Below are positions 23,773-32,715 of a stretch of 55,708 nt of DNA, one piece after another. A program made the position numbers and the translations under genes. This stretch comes from an uncultured Bacillota bacterium (GTDB lineage Bacteria > Bacillota > Dehalobacteriia > UBA7702): assembly GCA_934702375.1 (NCBI GenBank), contig CAKUYE010000015.1, positions 1-55,708 of the forward strand, given 5' to 3'. Each line of letters opens with the position of its first letter. Position 1 is the first letter of the stretch. The notes beneath the pieces were generated by a model. The model made no database searches. It was not told where the DNA came from and was given only the letters and a program-made list of their open reading frames with translations.

Positions 23773-26237
23773 TGAACCAGTTTACACAGAGATCCCAGAG
23801 AGTATTAAATAACGCCCTGAATGTGGCGAAAAAATTAAACAGTTCCGTCGTTGGTACCGAGCATCTGCTGGCAGGTATCGTTTTGGAAGAAAGTGGCGTC
23901 GGCGCAAAGGCTCTGAGAATGCTTGGCTTTGATGCCAGAGCTTTTTTGAGTCGTTTGGAAGAAAATGCCGGCGAATCCGGAAGCTTTTTTGCTCAAAACA
24001 TTGATTATTCACCCCGGGCAAAACATGCATTGACCTTGGCAAAGGATATTGCTGCAGAATTTCAGGTAGGTTATATCGCTACGGAGCATATCCTGCTCGG
24101 CATTTTACGGGAAGGGGAAGGCTCCGGTGCCGATTATCTTAAGGAACAGGGCATTACCGAAGAAAGAGTCATGGCGTTGCTCTCCGGTGAAGATACCGGT
24201 ACGGGAAATAGCGAAAGCTATGGCGGTGCCGCTTCTGCCGGGAATAAAAAAAGCAATACCCCGGAATTGGATAAGTGCGGTCGTGATTTAACGGCTATGG
24301 CCAAAAACGGGGATTTGGATCCCGTTATCGGCCGTGCCAAAGAGATTGAGCGTGTTGTTCAGATCTTGAGCCGTCGTACAAAAAATAATCCGGTATTGAT
24401 CGGGGAACCCGGTGTGGGGAAAACGGCCATTGCCGAAGGGCTTGCCCAGCGTATTGTAGAGGGTACCGTTCCTATGACCATTGCCAACAAGCGCGTGATA
24501 TCGTTGGATCTTTCCGTTCTTGTTGCAGGTACAAAATACCGTGGTGAATTTGAAGAACGACTTCAGAAAATTTTGAAAGAAATCAAAGCCGCCAAGGATG
24601 TTATCGTCTTTATCGATGAACTTCATACCTTGATCGGTGCCGGCGGTACCGAAGGCTCTATGGATGCCGCTAATATCTTAAAACCTGCCCTTTCTCGTGG
24701 GGAACTTCAGTGTGTTGGCGCTACGACGTTGGATGAATACCGCAAACACATCGAAAAAGATGCCGCTCTGGAACGTCGTTTCCAGCCTGTCATTGTGGAT
24801 GAACCCAGTGAAGAAGATACGGTGGCCATTCTTCATGGCTTAAAAGACCAGTATGAAGCTCACCATAAAGTAACGATTACCGATGATGCTATTGAAGCGG
24901 CTGTAAAGCTCTCCATGCGCTATATTACCGATCGTTTCCTGCCGGATAAGGCCATCGATTTGATTGATGAGGCCTCGTCTAAGGTGCGTATCAGCTCCTT
25001 TGCTGCTCCTCCGGATTTGAAAGAAATGGAAGCAGATCTGGAGGCAGCGGAAAAAGAAAAAGAAGAAGCCGTAAATCATCAGGAATATGAAAAGGCCGCT
25101 TCTTTAAGGGATAAATGCAAAGAATTGAAACAAACTCTGGAAGATAAAAAGACCAGCATCCAGAAAGAGCAGGTAAATACCACTCTTACCGTAACGAAAG
25201 AGGATATTGCCGATGTTGTTTCGATCTGGACAAAAATTCCCGTCAGTCGTTTGCAAATGGAGGAAAAGGAACGCCTGCTTCATTTGGAAGATACCCTGCA
25301 TCAGCGTATTATCGGTCAGTCCGAGGCCGTAAAGGCTGTTTCCGGTGCGATTCGCCGTGCCGGCGCCGGTTTGAAGAGTGCAAAACGTCCCATCGGTTCC
25401 TTTATTTTCCTTGGGCCTACCGGGGTAGGGAAAACTGAGCTTGCGAAAGCTCTGGCGGAATCGGTGTTTGGTAGTGAAGAAGCCATGACCCGAATCGATA
25501 TGTCGGAATATATGGAACGTCATACCGTCTCTCGGTTAGTTGGGGCACCTCCCGGATATGTCGGTTATGATGAAGGCGGTCAGCTTACCGAAGCCGTACG
25601 TCGAAATCCTTATTGCGTGATTTTGTTGGATGAAATTGAAAAAGCTCATCCCGAAGTATTCAATATCCTTTTGCAGGTTCTGGATGACGGTCGTTTGACC
25701 GACTCCATGGGACGTACTGTGGATTTCCGCAATACCATCATTATTATGACCTCCAACGTGGGTGCGGAAAATGTCTATGCTGCCGATAAGAAAAGCATGG
25801 GCTTCTTGACCGAAGAGGAAAAGGAAGATGATTATGAAACCATTAAGGGGAAATACCTGGCAGATCTGAAAAAGACCTTCCGCCCGGAATTTATCAACCG
25901 TGTCGATGAAATCATTGTATTCCATAGCTTGCAGCAGGAAGATACTGTAGCCATTGCGGATCTGCTCCTGAAAGAGCTTGACGGTCGCTTGGAAGAACAA
26001 AAAATCTCTCTTACTGTAACCGATGCCGCGAAGAAATATTTGGCAGAAAAAGGTTTTGACCGGATTTATGGCGCGCGTCCTCTCCGTCGTACCATCTTGA
26101 CGAAGGTGGAAGATCCTCTGGCAGAAAAACTTCTTGAAGGTGATTTTACCGAAGGCGATCATATCGTCGTAGATTTCCAGGATGATGAGTTGACCTTCCA
26201 TAAAAAAGAGGCTGCAACCACAGCTGCAAAAGAATAA
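23769..26237 (+). CDS. clpC: AAA+ unfoldase ClpC
   Basis: Unfolds arginine-phosphorylated or adaptor-delivered proteins and feeds ClpP. The 822-aa protein has two N-terminal Clp repeats (about 1-145, the phospho-Arg receptor), AAA1 with Walker A G-E-P-G-V-G-K-T near residue 212 and Walker B V-F-I-D-E-L. A middle UVR-type coiled segment (E-Y-E-K-A-A-S-L-R-D-K) follows, then AAA2 with G-P-T-G-V-G-K-T near 550. A K-S-M-G-F loop near 677 is in place of the usual VGF ClpP-docking tripeptide. ATG at 23769 or 23772, after GGAGG. Last gene of the operon; no clpP is in the window. Confidence 0.97.
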   Translation: MMNQFTQRSQRVLNNALNVAKKLNSSVVGTEHLLAGIVLEESGVGAKALRMLGFDARAFLSRLEENAGESGSFFAQNIDYSPRAKHALTLAKDIAAEFQVGYIATEHILLGILREGEGSGADYLKEQGITEERVMALLSGEDTGTGNSESYGGAASAGNKKSNTPELDKCGRDLTAMAKNGDLDPVIGRAKEIERVVQILSRRTKNNPVLIGEPGVGKTAIAEGLAQRIVEGTVPMTIANKRVISLDLSVLVAGTKYRGEFEERLQKILKEIKAAKDVIVFIDELHTLIGAGGTEGSMDAANILKPALSRGELQCVGATTLDEYRKHIEKDAALERRFQPVIVDEPSEEDTVAILHGLKDQYEAHHKVTITDDAIEAAVKLSMRYITDRFLPDKAIDLIDEASSKVRISSFAAPPDLKEMEADLEAAEKEKEEAVNHQEYEKAASLRDKCKELKQTLEDKKTSIQKEQVNTTLTVTKEDIADVVSIWTKIPVSRLQMEEKERLLHLEDTLHQRIIGQSEAVKAVSGAIRRAGAGLKSAKRPIGSFIFLGPTGVGKTELAKALAESVFGSEEAMTRIDMSEYMERHTVSRLVGAPPGYVGYDEGGQLTEAVRRNPYCVILLDEIEKAHPEVFNILLQVLDDGRLTDSMGRTVDFRNTIIIMTSNVGAENVYAADKKSMGFLTEEEKEDDYETIKGKYLADLKKTFRPEFINRVDEIIVFHSLQQEDTVAIADLLLKELDGRLEEQKISLTVTDAAKKYLAEKGFDRIYGARPLRRTILTKVEDPLAEKLLEGDFTEGDHIVVDFQDDELTFHKKEAATTAAKE

Positions 26238-26252
26238 AATTGGTCTCTTGAT

Positions 26253-26290
26253 AAAAAGAACTCAAGGCATTTTGCTTTGGGTTCTTTTTT
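26253..26290. terminator. Bidirectional terminator, clpC and LysR gene
   Basis: AAAAAGAACTCAAGGC (26253-26268) pairs with GCTTTGGGTTCTTTTTT (26274-26290) with minor mismatches. The T run serves clpC on + and the A run serves the convergent LysR gene on -. Confidence 0.85.
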
Positions 26291-27227
26291 ATCGTTGTGA
26301 TCGTTGTTTCACATATTTGGGGATCTCTGATGCACATTGAATGAACCCACGGACAAATTGATTGGCATCTTTTTTATAGGCTAAGCCCATATTGAGGTAT
26401 TCATCGGGAATACGCCAATAAGCCAGGTGCTCTTCGTTAAGGTAAATATTAAGATCCATGATCGGGATGATACACACGACGTCGGGATGCACATAAATTT
26501 CTGTCAACTGCGAATAAATATTCGGAGCATATCGGTAAATATTCGGAGTAAACCCATGTTTCTTGCAGAGCGCATATGCAACATCGGAGTGAAAATCCGT
26601 TGCCGGTGAGGTGATGATGAACTGCTCTGCATGAATATCCCGGATTGTTATTTCCCCTCTGGTTGCCAAAGGGTGTTTTCTGTTTGTTACGATATATAGT
26701 GGGATCCTGTGGAGGCTTTCCCAGGCGATATAATCGGGCAATGGTTGTAAATTGATTTCTGAAGTATAGATAACATCAAGTTCATCGGAAATTAACATCT
26801 TTCTCAGGATTCCGAAATTATCGCGACATTCTACGGAAAAAGTGATATTAGGAAAGTTTTCTTTAAAATTATCCGTAATCGGAGCAATGAATCGATCCGA
26901 AGAAATCATGCTGTGACTGCCAAAGCGCAAAAGCGGTTTCGCCCTTTGAGCTTGAACGGTTTCATCGACAACGCGTTCGATGCGTCGCATAATTTTACCC
27001 AGGCCTTCGTAGGCATGATATCCGGCGGGAGTGAGTGACAGCTTGTTTTTATTTCGGATAAACAGGATAACGCCCCAGAGATCTTCAAGTTTTTTTATGG
27101 ATTTGCTGATTTTAGATGGAGATAAGTATAGATAATCGGCTGCTTTTGTGACGCTGAGAAATTCTGCTACCGTGATGAAAATAGAGATGTCCTGTAATTT
27201 TATATCCATAAGGTTGTAGTAACGCAT
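26289..27227 (-). CDS. LysR-family transcriptional regulator
   Basis: Likely controls the divergent MFS-methyltransferase genes. It is 312 aa. Start ATG at 27227 has AGGAGG six bases upstream; a second Met six codons later is the more usual LysR beginning but lacks a ribosome site. The HTH is at about residues 14-70 (A-E-F-L-S-V-T-K-A-A-D-Y-L-Y-L-S-P-S-K-I-S-K, the classical LysR helix). A periplasmic-binding-like effector domain runs from about 95 to 300. Twin palindromes in the shared intergenic region fit its operator. The inducer is unknown; a quaternary amine is a guess from the neighbours. Confidence 0.93.
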   Translation of the reverse strand: MRYYNLMDIKLQDISIFITVAEFLSVTKAADYLYLSPSKISKSIKKLEDLWGVILFIRNKNKLSLTPAGYHAYEGLGKIMRRIERVVDETVQAQRAKPLLRFGSHSMISSDRFIAPITDNFKENFPNITFSVECRDNFGILRKMLISDELDVIYTSEINLQPLPDYIAWESLHRIPLYIVTNRKHPLATRGEITIRDIHAEQFIITSPATDFHSDVAYALCKKHGFTPNIYRYAPNIYSQLTEIYVHPDVVCIIPIMDLNIYLNEEHLAYWRIPDEYLNMGLAYKKDANQFVRGFIQCASEIPKYVKQRSQR

Positions 27228-27311
27228 GGAATTCCTCCTGTTTCTGGTGTCATTACTATTATAGGGATTTTAGATCGACTTGTCTATATAAATTTTATCG
27301 CGCTCAAAAAG

Positions 27312-27347
27312 TTTTCCATTTTGAAAATTTTGTTTCCATTTTGGAAA
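27312..27347 (+). promoter_or_regulatory. Twin palindromic sites, probable LysR operator
   Basis: TTTTCCATTTTGAAAA (27312-27327) and TTTCCATTTTGGAAA (27333-27347) repeat with a 20-bp offset, two helical turns. They directly abut the -35 element of the MFS promoter. This is the layout expected for a LysR recognition plus activation site. Confidence 0.65.
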
Positions 27348-27376
27348 TAGACAAGATATCAAACATGATATATAAT
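27348..27376 (+). promoter_or_regulatory. Promoter of the MFS-methyltransferase operon
   Basis: TAGACA (27348-27353) and TATAAT (27371-27376), 17-bp spacing, next to the twin palindromes. Confidence 0.7.
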
Positions 27377-27426
27377 AAATCCAGAATCAGTTGAGCGTAC
27401 TCAAATTTGATTCCGGATTTATTTTT
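27377..27426 (+). terminator. Attenuator-like stem-loop in the MFS leader
   Basis: AAATCCAGAATCA (27377-27389) pairs with TGATTCCGGATTT (27408-27420) with one mismatch. An inner stem TTGAG-CGTA-CTCAA (27391-27404) sits inside. ATTTTT follows. It begins at the predicted transcript start, so most transcripts would end here unless prevented. Confidence 0.6.
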
Positions 27427-27443
27427 CAGAGAGGAGTGATTTT

Positions 27444-28646
27444 ATGGAAATCACTAAGACGAAACGTCTTCTTGCGTTGATTGCAATTTTTTCATCGACG
27501 ATTGTTGTAATGGCTGATTTGGTTATCACGCCGGTCATTGGTATGATCTACGGTTATTATCCGGATCATATGGGGGCAGTGAACTTTATTGTTTCCGGCC
27601 CTATGCTGATTCTGGTCATTGCTTCGTTATTGACACCGTTGCTGTTTAAGGTCATGGATAAAAAACTGGTATTTATTTTAGGTTCTGCCATTTTTACCGT
27701 CGGAGCAATATGCGGTGTAATCGTAGATGATCCTTTGTATATTTGCTTTACCCGTTCTTTAGTGGGTATTGGAGAAGGGGTTGTCAATGTTGTTGGTGTT
27801 GCGTATATCGCAGACCTTTATCAGGATGAGGTTTCAAGAAATCGCATTACCGGATTTTATAATGCAGCTATGAGTATTGCCGGTATGGTTTTGAGTTATT
27901 TTGGGGGAGTACTTGCTGCCGGCGGTGTTTGGCTCAATGTATATAAGCTTTATTGGATCGCCATCCCCATGTTGATTCTTGTGATTTTATTTATCCCCAG
28001 TGTCAAACCGGAAAAGAAAACGGCAGATGCCGGCGCCGAAAAGGTTACAGTGAAAAAGGAACCCCTTGGTTGGAGATATTGGTTCATGAGCACTTGCTGG
28101 CTATTTGTTAATGTTTTACTCGGTGCAAGTATTCTCTATTATCTTTCTTCTTATATTTTTGAAAACAATTTGGGTGATTCGGTATTCTCCGGACTGTGCA
28201 TCTCGGTCAAGAGTGTTTGCGGTATTTTGATCTGTGTTGGATTTGGTTGGATCATGACGAAATGCAAACGTTACACTTCTACGATCTGTTATGCTGTTGC
28301 TGTGGTGACACTGTTGATTATGGCACTTTTCCCCAGTAAATTTATGGCATTGGTCATTGGGACGATTTGCGGATTGACCTTTAAAGTTTTGTTTTCCTAC
28401 AACTATGCTCACGGTTTTTCCATCGTGCCTGCATCCCGCACCGATGATGCGGTATCCATTACCACTGCTGTTTACGGCGCAGGTTCCTTCCTTTGCACCT
28501 ATTTCGCAACTTGGCTCATGTCTGTAATGCATTCGGAAACCGTTACTCCTACGTGGTTTGTTATTGGTGGGATATTTGGTTTGATTTTTATTGCTGATAT
28601 TATTGCCGCGGGAATCGAAAAAAAGCAGAATGCCGCTACAAAATGA
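27444..28646 (+). CDS. MFS transporter, probably quaternary amine or related substrate
   Basis: A 400-aa protein with about 12 hydrophobic segments and the MFS layout. The N-half motif region is near D-K-K-L-V-F-I-L-G-S. A hydrophilic central loop lies at about 190-205 (K-P-E-K-K-T). AGAGGAGTG precedes the ATG. It lies 44 bp upstream of the MttB-family methyltransferase, so uptake or export of a methylated amine or its demethylated product is the likely job. This is inferred from position. Confidence 0.88.
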   Translation: MEITKTKRLLALIAIFSSTIVVMADLVITPVIGMIYGYYPDHMGAVNFIVSGPMLILVIASLLTPLLFKVMDKKLVFILGSAIFTVGAICGVIVDDPLYICFTRSLVGIGEGVVNVVGVAYIADLYQDEVSRNRITGFYNAAMSIAGMVLSYFGGVLAAGGVWLNVYKLYWIAIPMLILVILFIPSVKPEKKTADAGAEKVTVKKEPLGWRYWFMSTCWLFVNVLLGASILYYLSSYIFENNLGDSVFSGLCISVKSVCGILICVGFGWIMTKCKRYTSTICYAVAVVTLLIMALFPSKFMALVIGTICGLTFKVLFSYNYAHGFSIVPASRTDDAVSITTAVYGAGSFLCTYFATWLMSVMHSETVTPTWFVIGGIFGLIFIADIIAAGIEKKQNAATK

Positions 28647-28690
28647 TAAGACACTAGTGTATTTATATATGATTAGAGGAGAATTATTTT

Positions 28691-30121
28691 ATGAAAACCA
28701 GTAAATTAGTAAAGCAAACCGTACAGTATGAAGTTCTGAACGAAGGTCAATGCAAAGAGATTGCTGCCGCTGCATTTCGCATTCTGGGGCGTACCGGCTG
28801 TATCATTCAAAATGATGAAGCCCGGGCTTTATTGAAAGATGCCGGCTGCACTGTGGAAGGTGAAAAGGTTTGGATTCCGGAACATTTGATTCGTTGGGCA
28901 TTGGATGTTGCTCCGAAATGTGTGACATTGTACAACCGTGATGGTGAACCTGCAATGCGCTTAGAACCTCATGAAGTTAATTTTGGACCGGTAACCTCTA
29001 CTTGCGATATCGTTGATGTCCGTACCGGTGAACGCCGTAAAACGGTGAAAAAGGATCTGGAAGAAGCGGCTATTCTTATTGATGCTCTTGATAACATTGG
29101 TTGGTGTTCCGACTGTGTGACATTGAGCGATGTCAATGAATCTTATGATGATATTGCTGAAGTACACACCCTTTTGGAATATTCTCGTAAACCTTTCTGG
29201 TATTATGCGAAAAATAGGGACTCCCTTAAAGTTGAGTTGGAAATGTTCCAGGCGGTTGCCGGGGGTGCCGATGCTTATCGTCGTAAACCCTTTACCGTAA
29301 ACCTGATTTGTCCTTTGGATGCGTTGCGTCATTCAGATAACGGTATGGCTCAGGTTATGGCTTGTGCAAAAGCAGGTGCTCCCGTTGTTTACATCCCCGG
29401 TACTGAATTTGGGCTTACGGCTCCTGTTACTATGGCCGGTTGTATTGCTGCGGGTATTGCGGATCTTCTCCCCGGTGTTATCGTTAGCCAGTTGGCATCA
29501 AAAGGTGCTCCTTTTATTGCTGCATGCTTCCGGAATAATGTTGATTTCATGACGATGCGCTTGAATCACTCTCGTCCGGAAATGATCGCTGCAAACTGTG
29601 CAACAGCGGATGTTTGGAGATATCTGGGCTTGCCTTTCTGCTGCAACATGGCAAATACGGATAACGGCGACTTTGGCCCGCAATCCGCCTTTGAAAAAAC
29701 TGCACAGTATTACAGCGTACTTCTTGCCGGAGTGAATATGGCTTACGGCTGTGGTTGCTACGAAGAAGGCATGATGATCCGCTTTGCAGATTTGGTATTT
29801 TCCAATGAAATCATTGGTTATTTAAAACACTTGGTTGGTGGTTTTGAAATAACCGATGATACGCTTGCAGAAGATGTGATCGATCAGGTTGGTCCCGGTG
29901 GTACATACTTGATGGAACAACATACCGTTCAGCATATTCGCAATTTCTGGGAACCGAATATCCTTATTCCTAAAAAGATGGGAGAAGGTAAGGACCTGGA
30001 AGAACGGCTGGCAAAAGCTGCCCTGGATATTATTGAAAAAGGGCCTCAGCATAAATTGGCGGATGACAAAAAAGCTGCAATTGATAAAATCATGGATCGT
30101 GTGATCTCTGCTGCAAAATAA
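28691..30121 (+). CDS. MttB-family methyltransferase (non-pyrrolysine, corrinoid-dependent type)
   Basis: Members move a methyl group from a quaternary amine (glycine betaine, proline betaine, carnitine, gamma-butyrobetaine) or trimethylamine to a corrinoid protein. The 476-aa protein reads through without a TAG codon, so it is of the MtgB/MtpB/MtcB non-Pyl type rather than pyrrolysine MttB. Family features include the N-terminal helical region with I-L-x-R-T-G-C, a TIM-barrel core, and the C-terminal G-P-G-G-T-Y-L-x-x-x-H-T-V-x-H. ATG at 28691 follows AGAGGAG. No corrinoid-protein gene lies beside it, which is unusual. Substrate specificity cannot be read off; the BCCT transporter 0.85 kb away argues for a betaine or carnitine. 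Confidence 0.9.
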   Translation: MKTSKLVKQTVQYEVLNEGQCKEIAAAAFRILGRTGCIIQNDEARALLKDAGCTVEGEKVWIPEHLIRWALDVAPKCVTLYNRDGEPAMRLEPHEVNFGPVTSTCDIVDVRTGERRKTVKKDLEEAAILIDALDNIGWCSDCVTLSDVNESYDDIAEVHTLLEYSRKPFWYYAKNRDSLKVELEMFQAVAGGADAYRRKPFTVNLICPLDALRHSDNGMAQVMACAKAGAPVVYIPGTEFGLTAPVTMAGCIAAGIADLLPGVIVSQLASKGAPFIAACFRNNVDFMTMRLNHSRPEMIAANCATADVWRYLGLPFCCNMANTDNGDFGPQSAFEKTAQYYSVLLAGVNMAYGCGCYEEGMMIRFADLVFSNEIIGYLKHLVGGFEITDDTLAEDVIDQVGPGGTYLMEQHTVQHIRNFWEPNILIPKKMGEGKDLEERLAKAALDIIEKGPQHKLADDKKAAIDKIMDRVISAAK

Positions 30122-30138
30122 ATCCTTAATATTGAAAA

Positions 30139-30177
30139 AGGCTGCCTCGCGGGTTGTTATAACTTGCGAGGCAACCT
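30139..30177 (-). terminator. Terminator of the TetR gene
   Basis: GGCTGCCTCGC (30140-30150) pairs with GCGAGGCAACC (30166-30176). On the minus strand the stem is followed by CTTTTTC. It may also stop the methyltransferase mRNA on + although no T run follows there. Confidence 0.75.
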
Positions 30178-30191
30178 ATGGTTATTTCAGA

Positions 30192-30854
30192 TTATTTTTG
30201 GGAAAGTACCAATTGAAAATCTGCAAATTCTATTTCGTAGTTTTCAAGAAGCATTATCGCTTTGGCTACGCGGTTTTTTATTTCTCCAAGCTCCGTAAAA
30301 GGGTAATACATTTCACAGATAAAAGAGAAGATGTCTTCGTAGGTAAGCTCTTTCATATTTTCGTAAATATATGGTTCAATATAGGTGTCCATTCCTTTAA
30401 TTGCAGTAAAAAGGAGCTTTGCTCTTTTTTCACCAATGTGGTTTGCAGTGACGCGAAACGCTTTTGACATCATGCGGATATAATTGGGCAGATCGTCTTT
30501 TGATAGATCTTCGGAGCAAAATTCAGAAGAAAAGCGGCAGTATATCGGATCGTTAAAAAGTAGATAAATGTGGATGCCGTTTCCGATGATGAGTTGCTGT
30601 AGATCATCCTCTTCAAAAAACAATTCATTTTCATAATGATAAATGGATTCCACAATGGAGTAATATAGAATTGATGCCATTTTCTTTTTGCTGCCAAAGT
30701 GATAGGTGATTGTTCCTGGATGGACTTTTGCAATTTCGCAGATATCGCTGTAGGTTGTTTGTTTATAGCCTTTTTCAGTAAAAAGTCTTTTGCAAGTATC
30801 CATAATTCTGTTTTTTGTCTCTGTGCTGGTTGCATATGATTTTTGTCGTGGCAT
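30192..30854 (-). CDS. TetR-family transcriptional regulator
   Basis: A 220-aa protein with the TetR HTH at about residues 10-60: I-M-D-T-C-K-R-L-F-T-E-K-G-Y, then T-Y-S-D-I-C-E-I-A and T-I-T-Y-H-F-G-S-K-K. The C-terminal ligand domain is unlike any I can name. It is transcribed away from the BCCT transporter with 118 bp between them, and probably controls that gene. Confidence 0.92.
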   Translation of the reverse strand: MPRQKSYATSTETKNRIMDTCKRLFTEKGYKQTTYSDICEIAKVHPGTITYHFGSKKKMASILYYSIVESIYHYENELFFEEDDLQQLIIGNGIHIYLLFNDPIYCRFSSEFCSEDLSKDDLPNYIRMMSKAFRVTANHIGEKRAKLLFTAIKGMDTYIEPYIYENMKELTYEDIFSFICEMYYPFTELGEIKNRVAKAIMLLENYEIEFADFQLVLSQK

Positions 30855-30972
30855 AATATACCTCCGTTAGCTTCACTTTGAAATTATAGCACAATCAAAT
30901 TCAAAAGTAAAATTGAAGAATAATTTCCTGAGGAGGAATGATAAATTATCTGCTTGAAAGAGAGGCGATACA

Positions 30973-32643
30973 ATGAAGAATAAATGGGGGATAAGGTGGA
31001 GTATTTTTTTACCACCATGGTTAATTTTTCTTTCGGTGCTTGTTTTGAGCCTGGTAAATTTTGATACGTATACCGGCGTTGTTAATGGTGTATGTCAATG
31101 GATTCTTACTTCTTTTTCCTGGCTTTTTAATTTTACGACGTTATTGACATTGCTGGTTGTTTTGGCAACTTATTTTTCACCGTTGAAAAATGTTCGATTT
31201 GGTGGACGCAACGCTCGGCCTATCGTCAGTTATCGGAGTTATGTCTGGATTGTTTTGTGCATGATTATGGGCAGCGGGCTCATGCTGTGGGCATGCGCGG
31301 AGCCGTTGTATCATCTTTATTCTCCCCCTTCCAATGTTGTGGGAGGTGCGTTGTCCGGTGATGCGGTGAAATGGTCAATGGAAACCATATTTTTAGAATG
31401 GACCTTTTCTCCAATGGCTTTGTATGCGTTACCTGCGGTGCTCTTTGCTTTTGTTTTTTACAATATGAAGAAAAGATTCTCCCTCGGATCCATGCTTAGC
31501 CCGATTTTTAATGACTTGGGTTTATCCGATCTGTTTATTGACCGTAAAGTTACACCGATGGTTGATTGTATTTGCCTTTTTTCTCTTTGCGCAGGCATGG
31601 CTGCTGCCCTTGGTGTGGGTGTACTCTTGATCGGCGGTGGTTTGGAATATATCTTTGGTGGTCGCTTCGTTTCGGGACCCCGCATTTGGATCCTTAGCAG
31701 TGGGTTTATTATTCTTGTTTTTATTATTGCGGCGATTTCCGGAGTAAAAAAGGGAATTGATCTTTTGTCAAAATACAATGCGTATTTTTACTTGCTGCTG
31801 GGGGTTTTTGTATTTTTGTTTGGCCCTACGGTTTATATTTTATCTCTTTGTTTTGAATGTTTTGGCGCATATCTTCGGGATTTCTTTTATCTTAGTTTGA
31901 ATTCCTCTGCTGCTTATGGTGACGGTTGGGCAGAGCAATGGCCTGTATTTTATTGGTGTACTTGGTTGGCATGGTCTGCAGTTTCCGCTGCATTTTTGGG
32001 ACGTATCTCCAAAGGTTACACTGTGAAAGATGCCTTGAATGTAATATTTTTGATCCCATCCTTATTCAGTGTAATCTGGTTAGCCATTTTTTCCGGTTCG
32101 TCGATCCACTTTGAATTGTCCGGCAGTCAGATTTTTTCGGCGATGGGCAGTGGAGGCACCGAAGCGGCTGCGTATGCCCTATTAGAACAGCTTCCTGGGG
32201 CCGTTGTTGTGATTCCTCTTTTTTTATTAACGGCGATATTGTCTTATATTACATCTGCATCGGGGAACATTAGTGCGATTGCCGCCTTGTGTTGCTCCGG
32301 TATGACCGAAGATAATTCGGAAGCTCCTGCTGCTTTGCAGATCATATGGGGGTTAACGATTGGGGTTGTTGCAGTGATTATGTTGATAGCATTTGATATT
32401 GACGGTGTAAAAAAATTGGCGTATATCGGCGGTCTACCCATTGTTTTTTTGATGTTGCTCTTTCTTGGAAGCTATACAAAGATCATGAAAAATCCGAGTA
32501 AGTACGATGCTCACAAGGAAGATTATTTTGAAAATGGTCATCCTTATGAATCTCAACGTTTGACCTATGAAGGTTATGATGCGGCGTCGAAAAATCGAAA
32601 GTGGAGGATACGAAAAAATAAATTATGGTACTGTCGGAAATAG
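30973..32643 (+). CDS. BCCT-family betaine/carnitine/choline transporter
   Basis: Imports or exchanges trimethylammonium compounds. The 556-aa protein has 12 predicted TM segments. The BCCT signature with aromatic residues is at about 325-350 (W-P-V-F-Y-W-C-T-W-L-A-W-S-A, then G-R-I-S-K-G). A glycine-rich A-L-G-V-G-V-L-L-I-G-G-G-L-E-Y segment near 215-230 is where BCCT proteins bind Na+ or substrate; M-x-G-x-G of Na+-coupled members is not evident, so it may be an exchanger like CaiT. GAGAGG precedes the ATG. A short hydrophilic C-tail follows. It completes the quaternary-amine module. Confidence 0.92.
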   Translation: MKNKWGIRWSIFLPPWLIFLSVLVLSLVNFDTYTGVVNGVCQWILTSFSWLFNFTTLLTLLVVLATYFSPLKNVRFGGRNARPIVSYRSYVWIVLCMIMGSGLMLWACAEPLYHLYSPPSNVVGGALSGDAVKWSMETIFLEWTFSPMALYALPAVLFAFVFYNMKKRFSLGSMLSPIFNDLGLSDLFIDRKVTPMVDCICLFSLCAGMAAALGVGVLLIGGGLEYIFGGRFVSGPRIWILSSGFIILVFIIAAISGVKKGIDLLSKYNAYFYLLLGVFVFLFGPTVYILSLCFECFGAYLRDFFYLSLNSSAAYGDGWAEQWPVFYWCTWLAWSAVSAAFLGRISKGYTVKDALNVIFLIPSLFSVIWLAIFSGSSIHFELSGSQIFSAMGSGGTEAAAYALLEQLPGAVVVIPLFLLTAILSYITSASGNISAIAALCCSGMTEDNSEAPAALQIIWGLTIGVVAVIMLIAFDIDGVKKLAYIGGLPIVFLMLLFLGSYTKIMKNPSKYDAHKEDYFENGHPYESQRLTYEGYDAASKNRKWRIRKNKLWYCRK

Positions 32644-32676
32644 TACTTGAAGATTCATGGCTTTTTTCTTTTGGCT

Positions 32677-32685
32677 TGCTATAAT
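32677..32685 (+). promoter_or_regulatory. Extended -10 promoter of the lipoprotein gene
   Basis: TGCTATAAT (32677-32685) is an extended -10 element, with no clear -35, 31 bp before the lipoprotein start. Confidence 0.55.
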
Positions 32686-32715
32686 GAAGCCAAGTATAAA
32701 AATGGAGGAAAAGCT

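Noticed and set aside
26243..26296. Short open frame on the minus strand between clpC and the LysR gene (26146-26337).
   Set aside because: It crosses the shared terminator and overlaps clpC; no homology seen.
28691..30121. Pyrrolysine-type MttB.
   Set aside because: No in-frame TAG; the frame is full length with sense codons.
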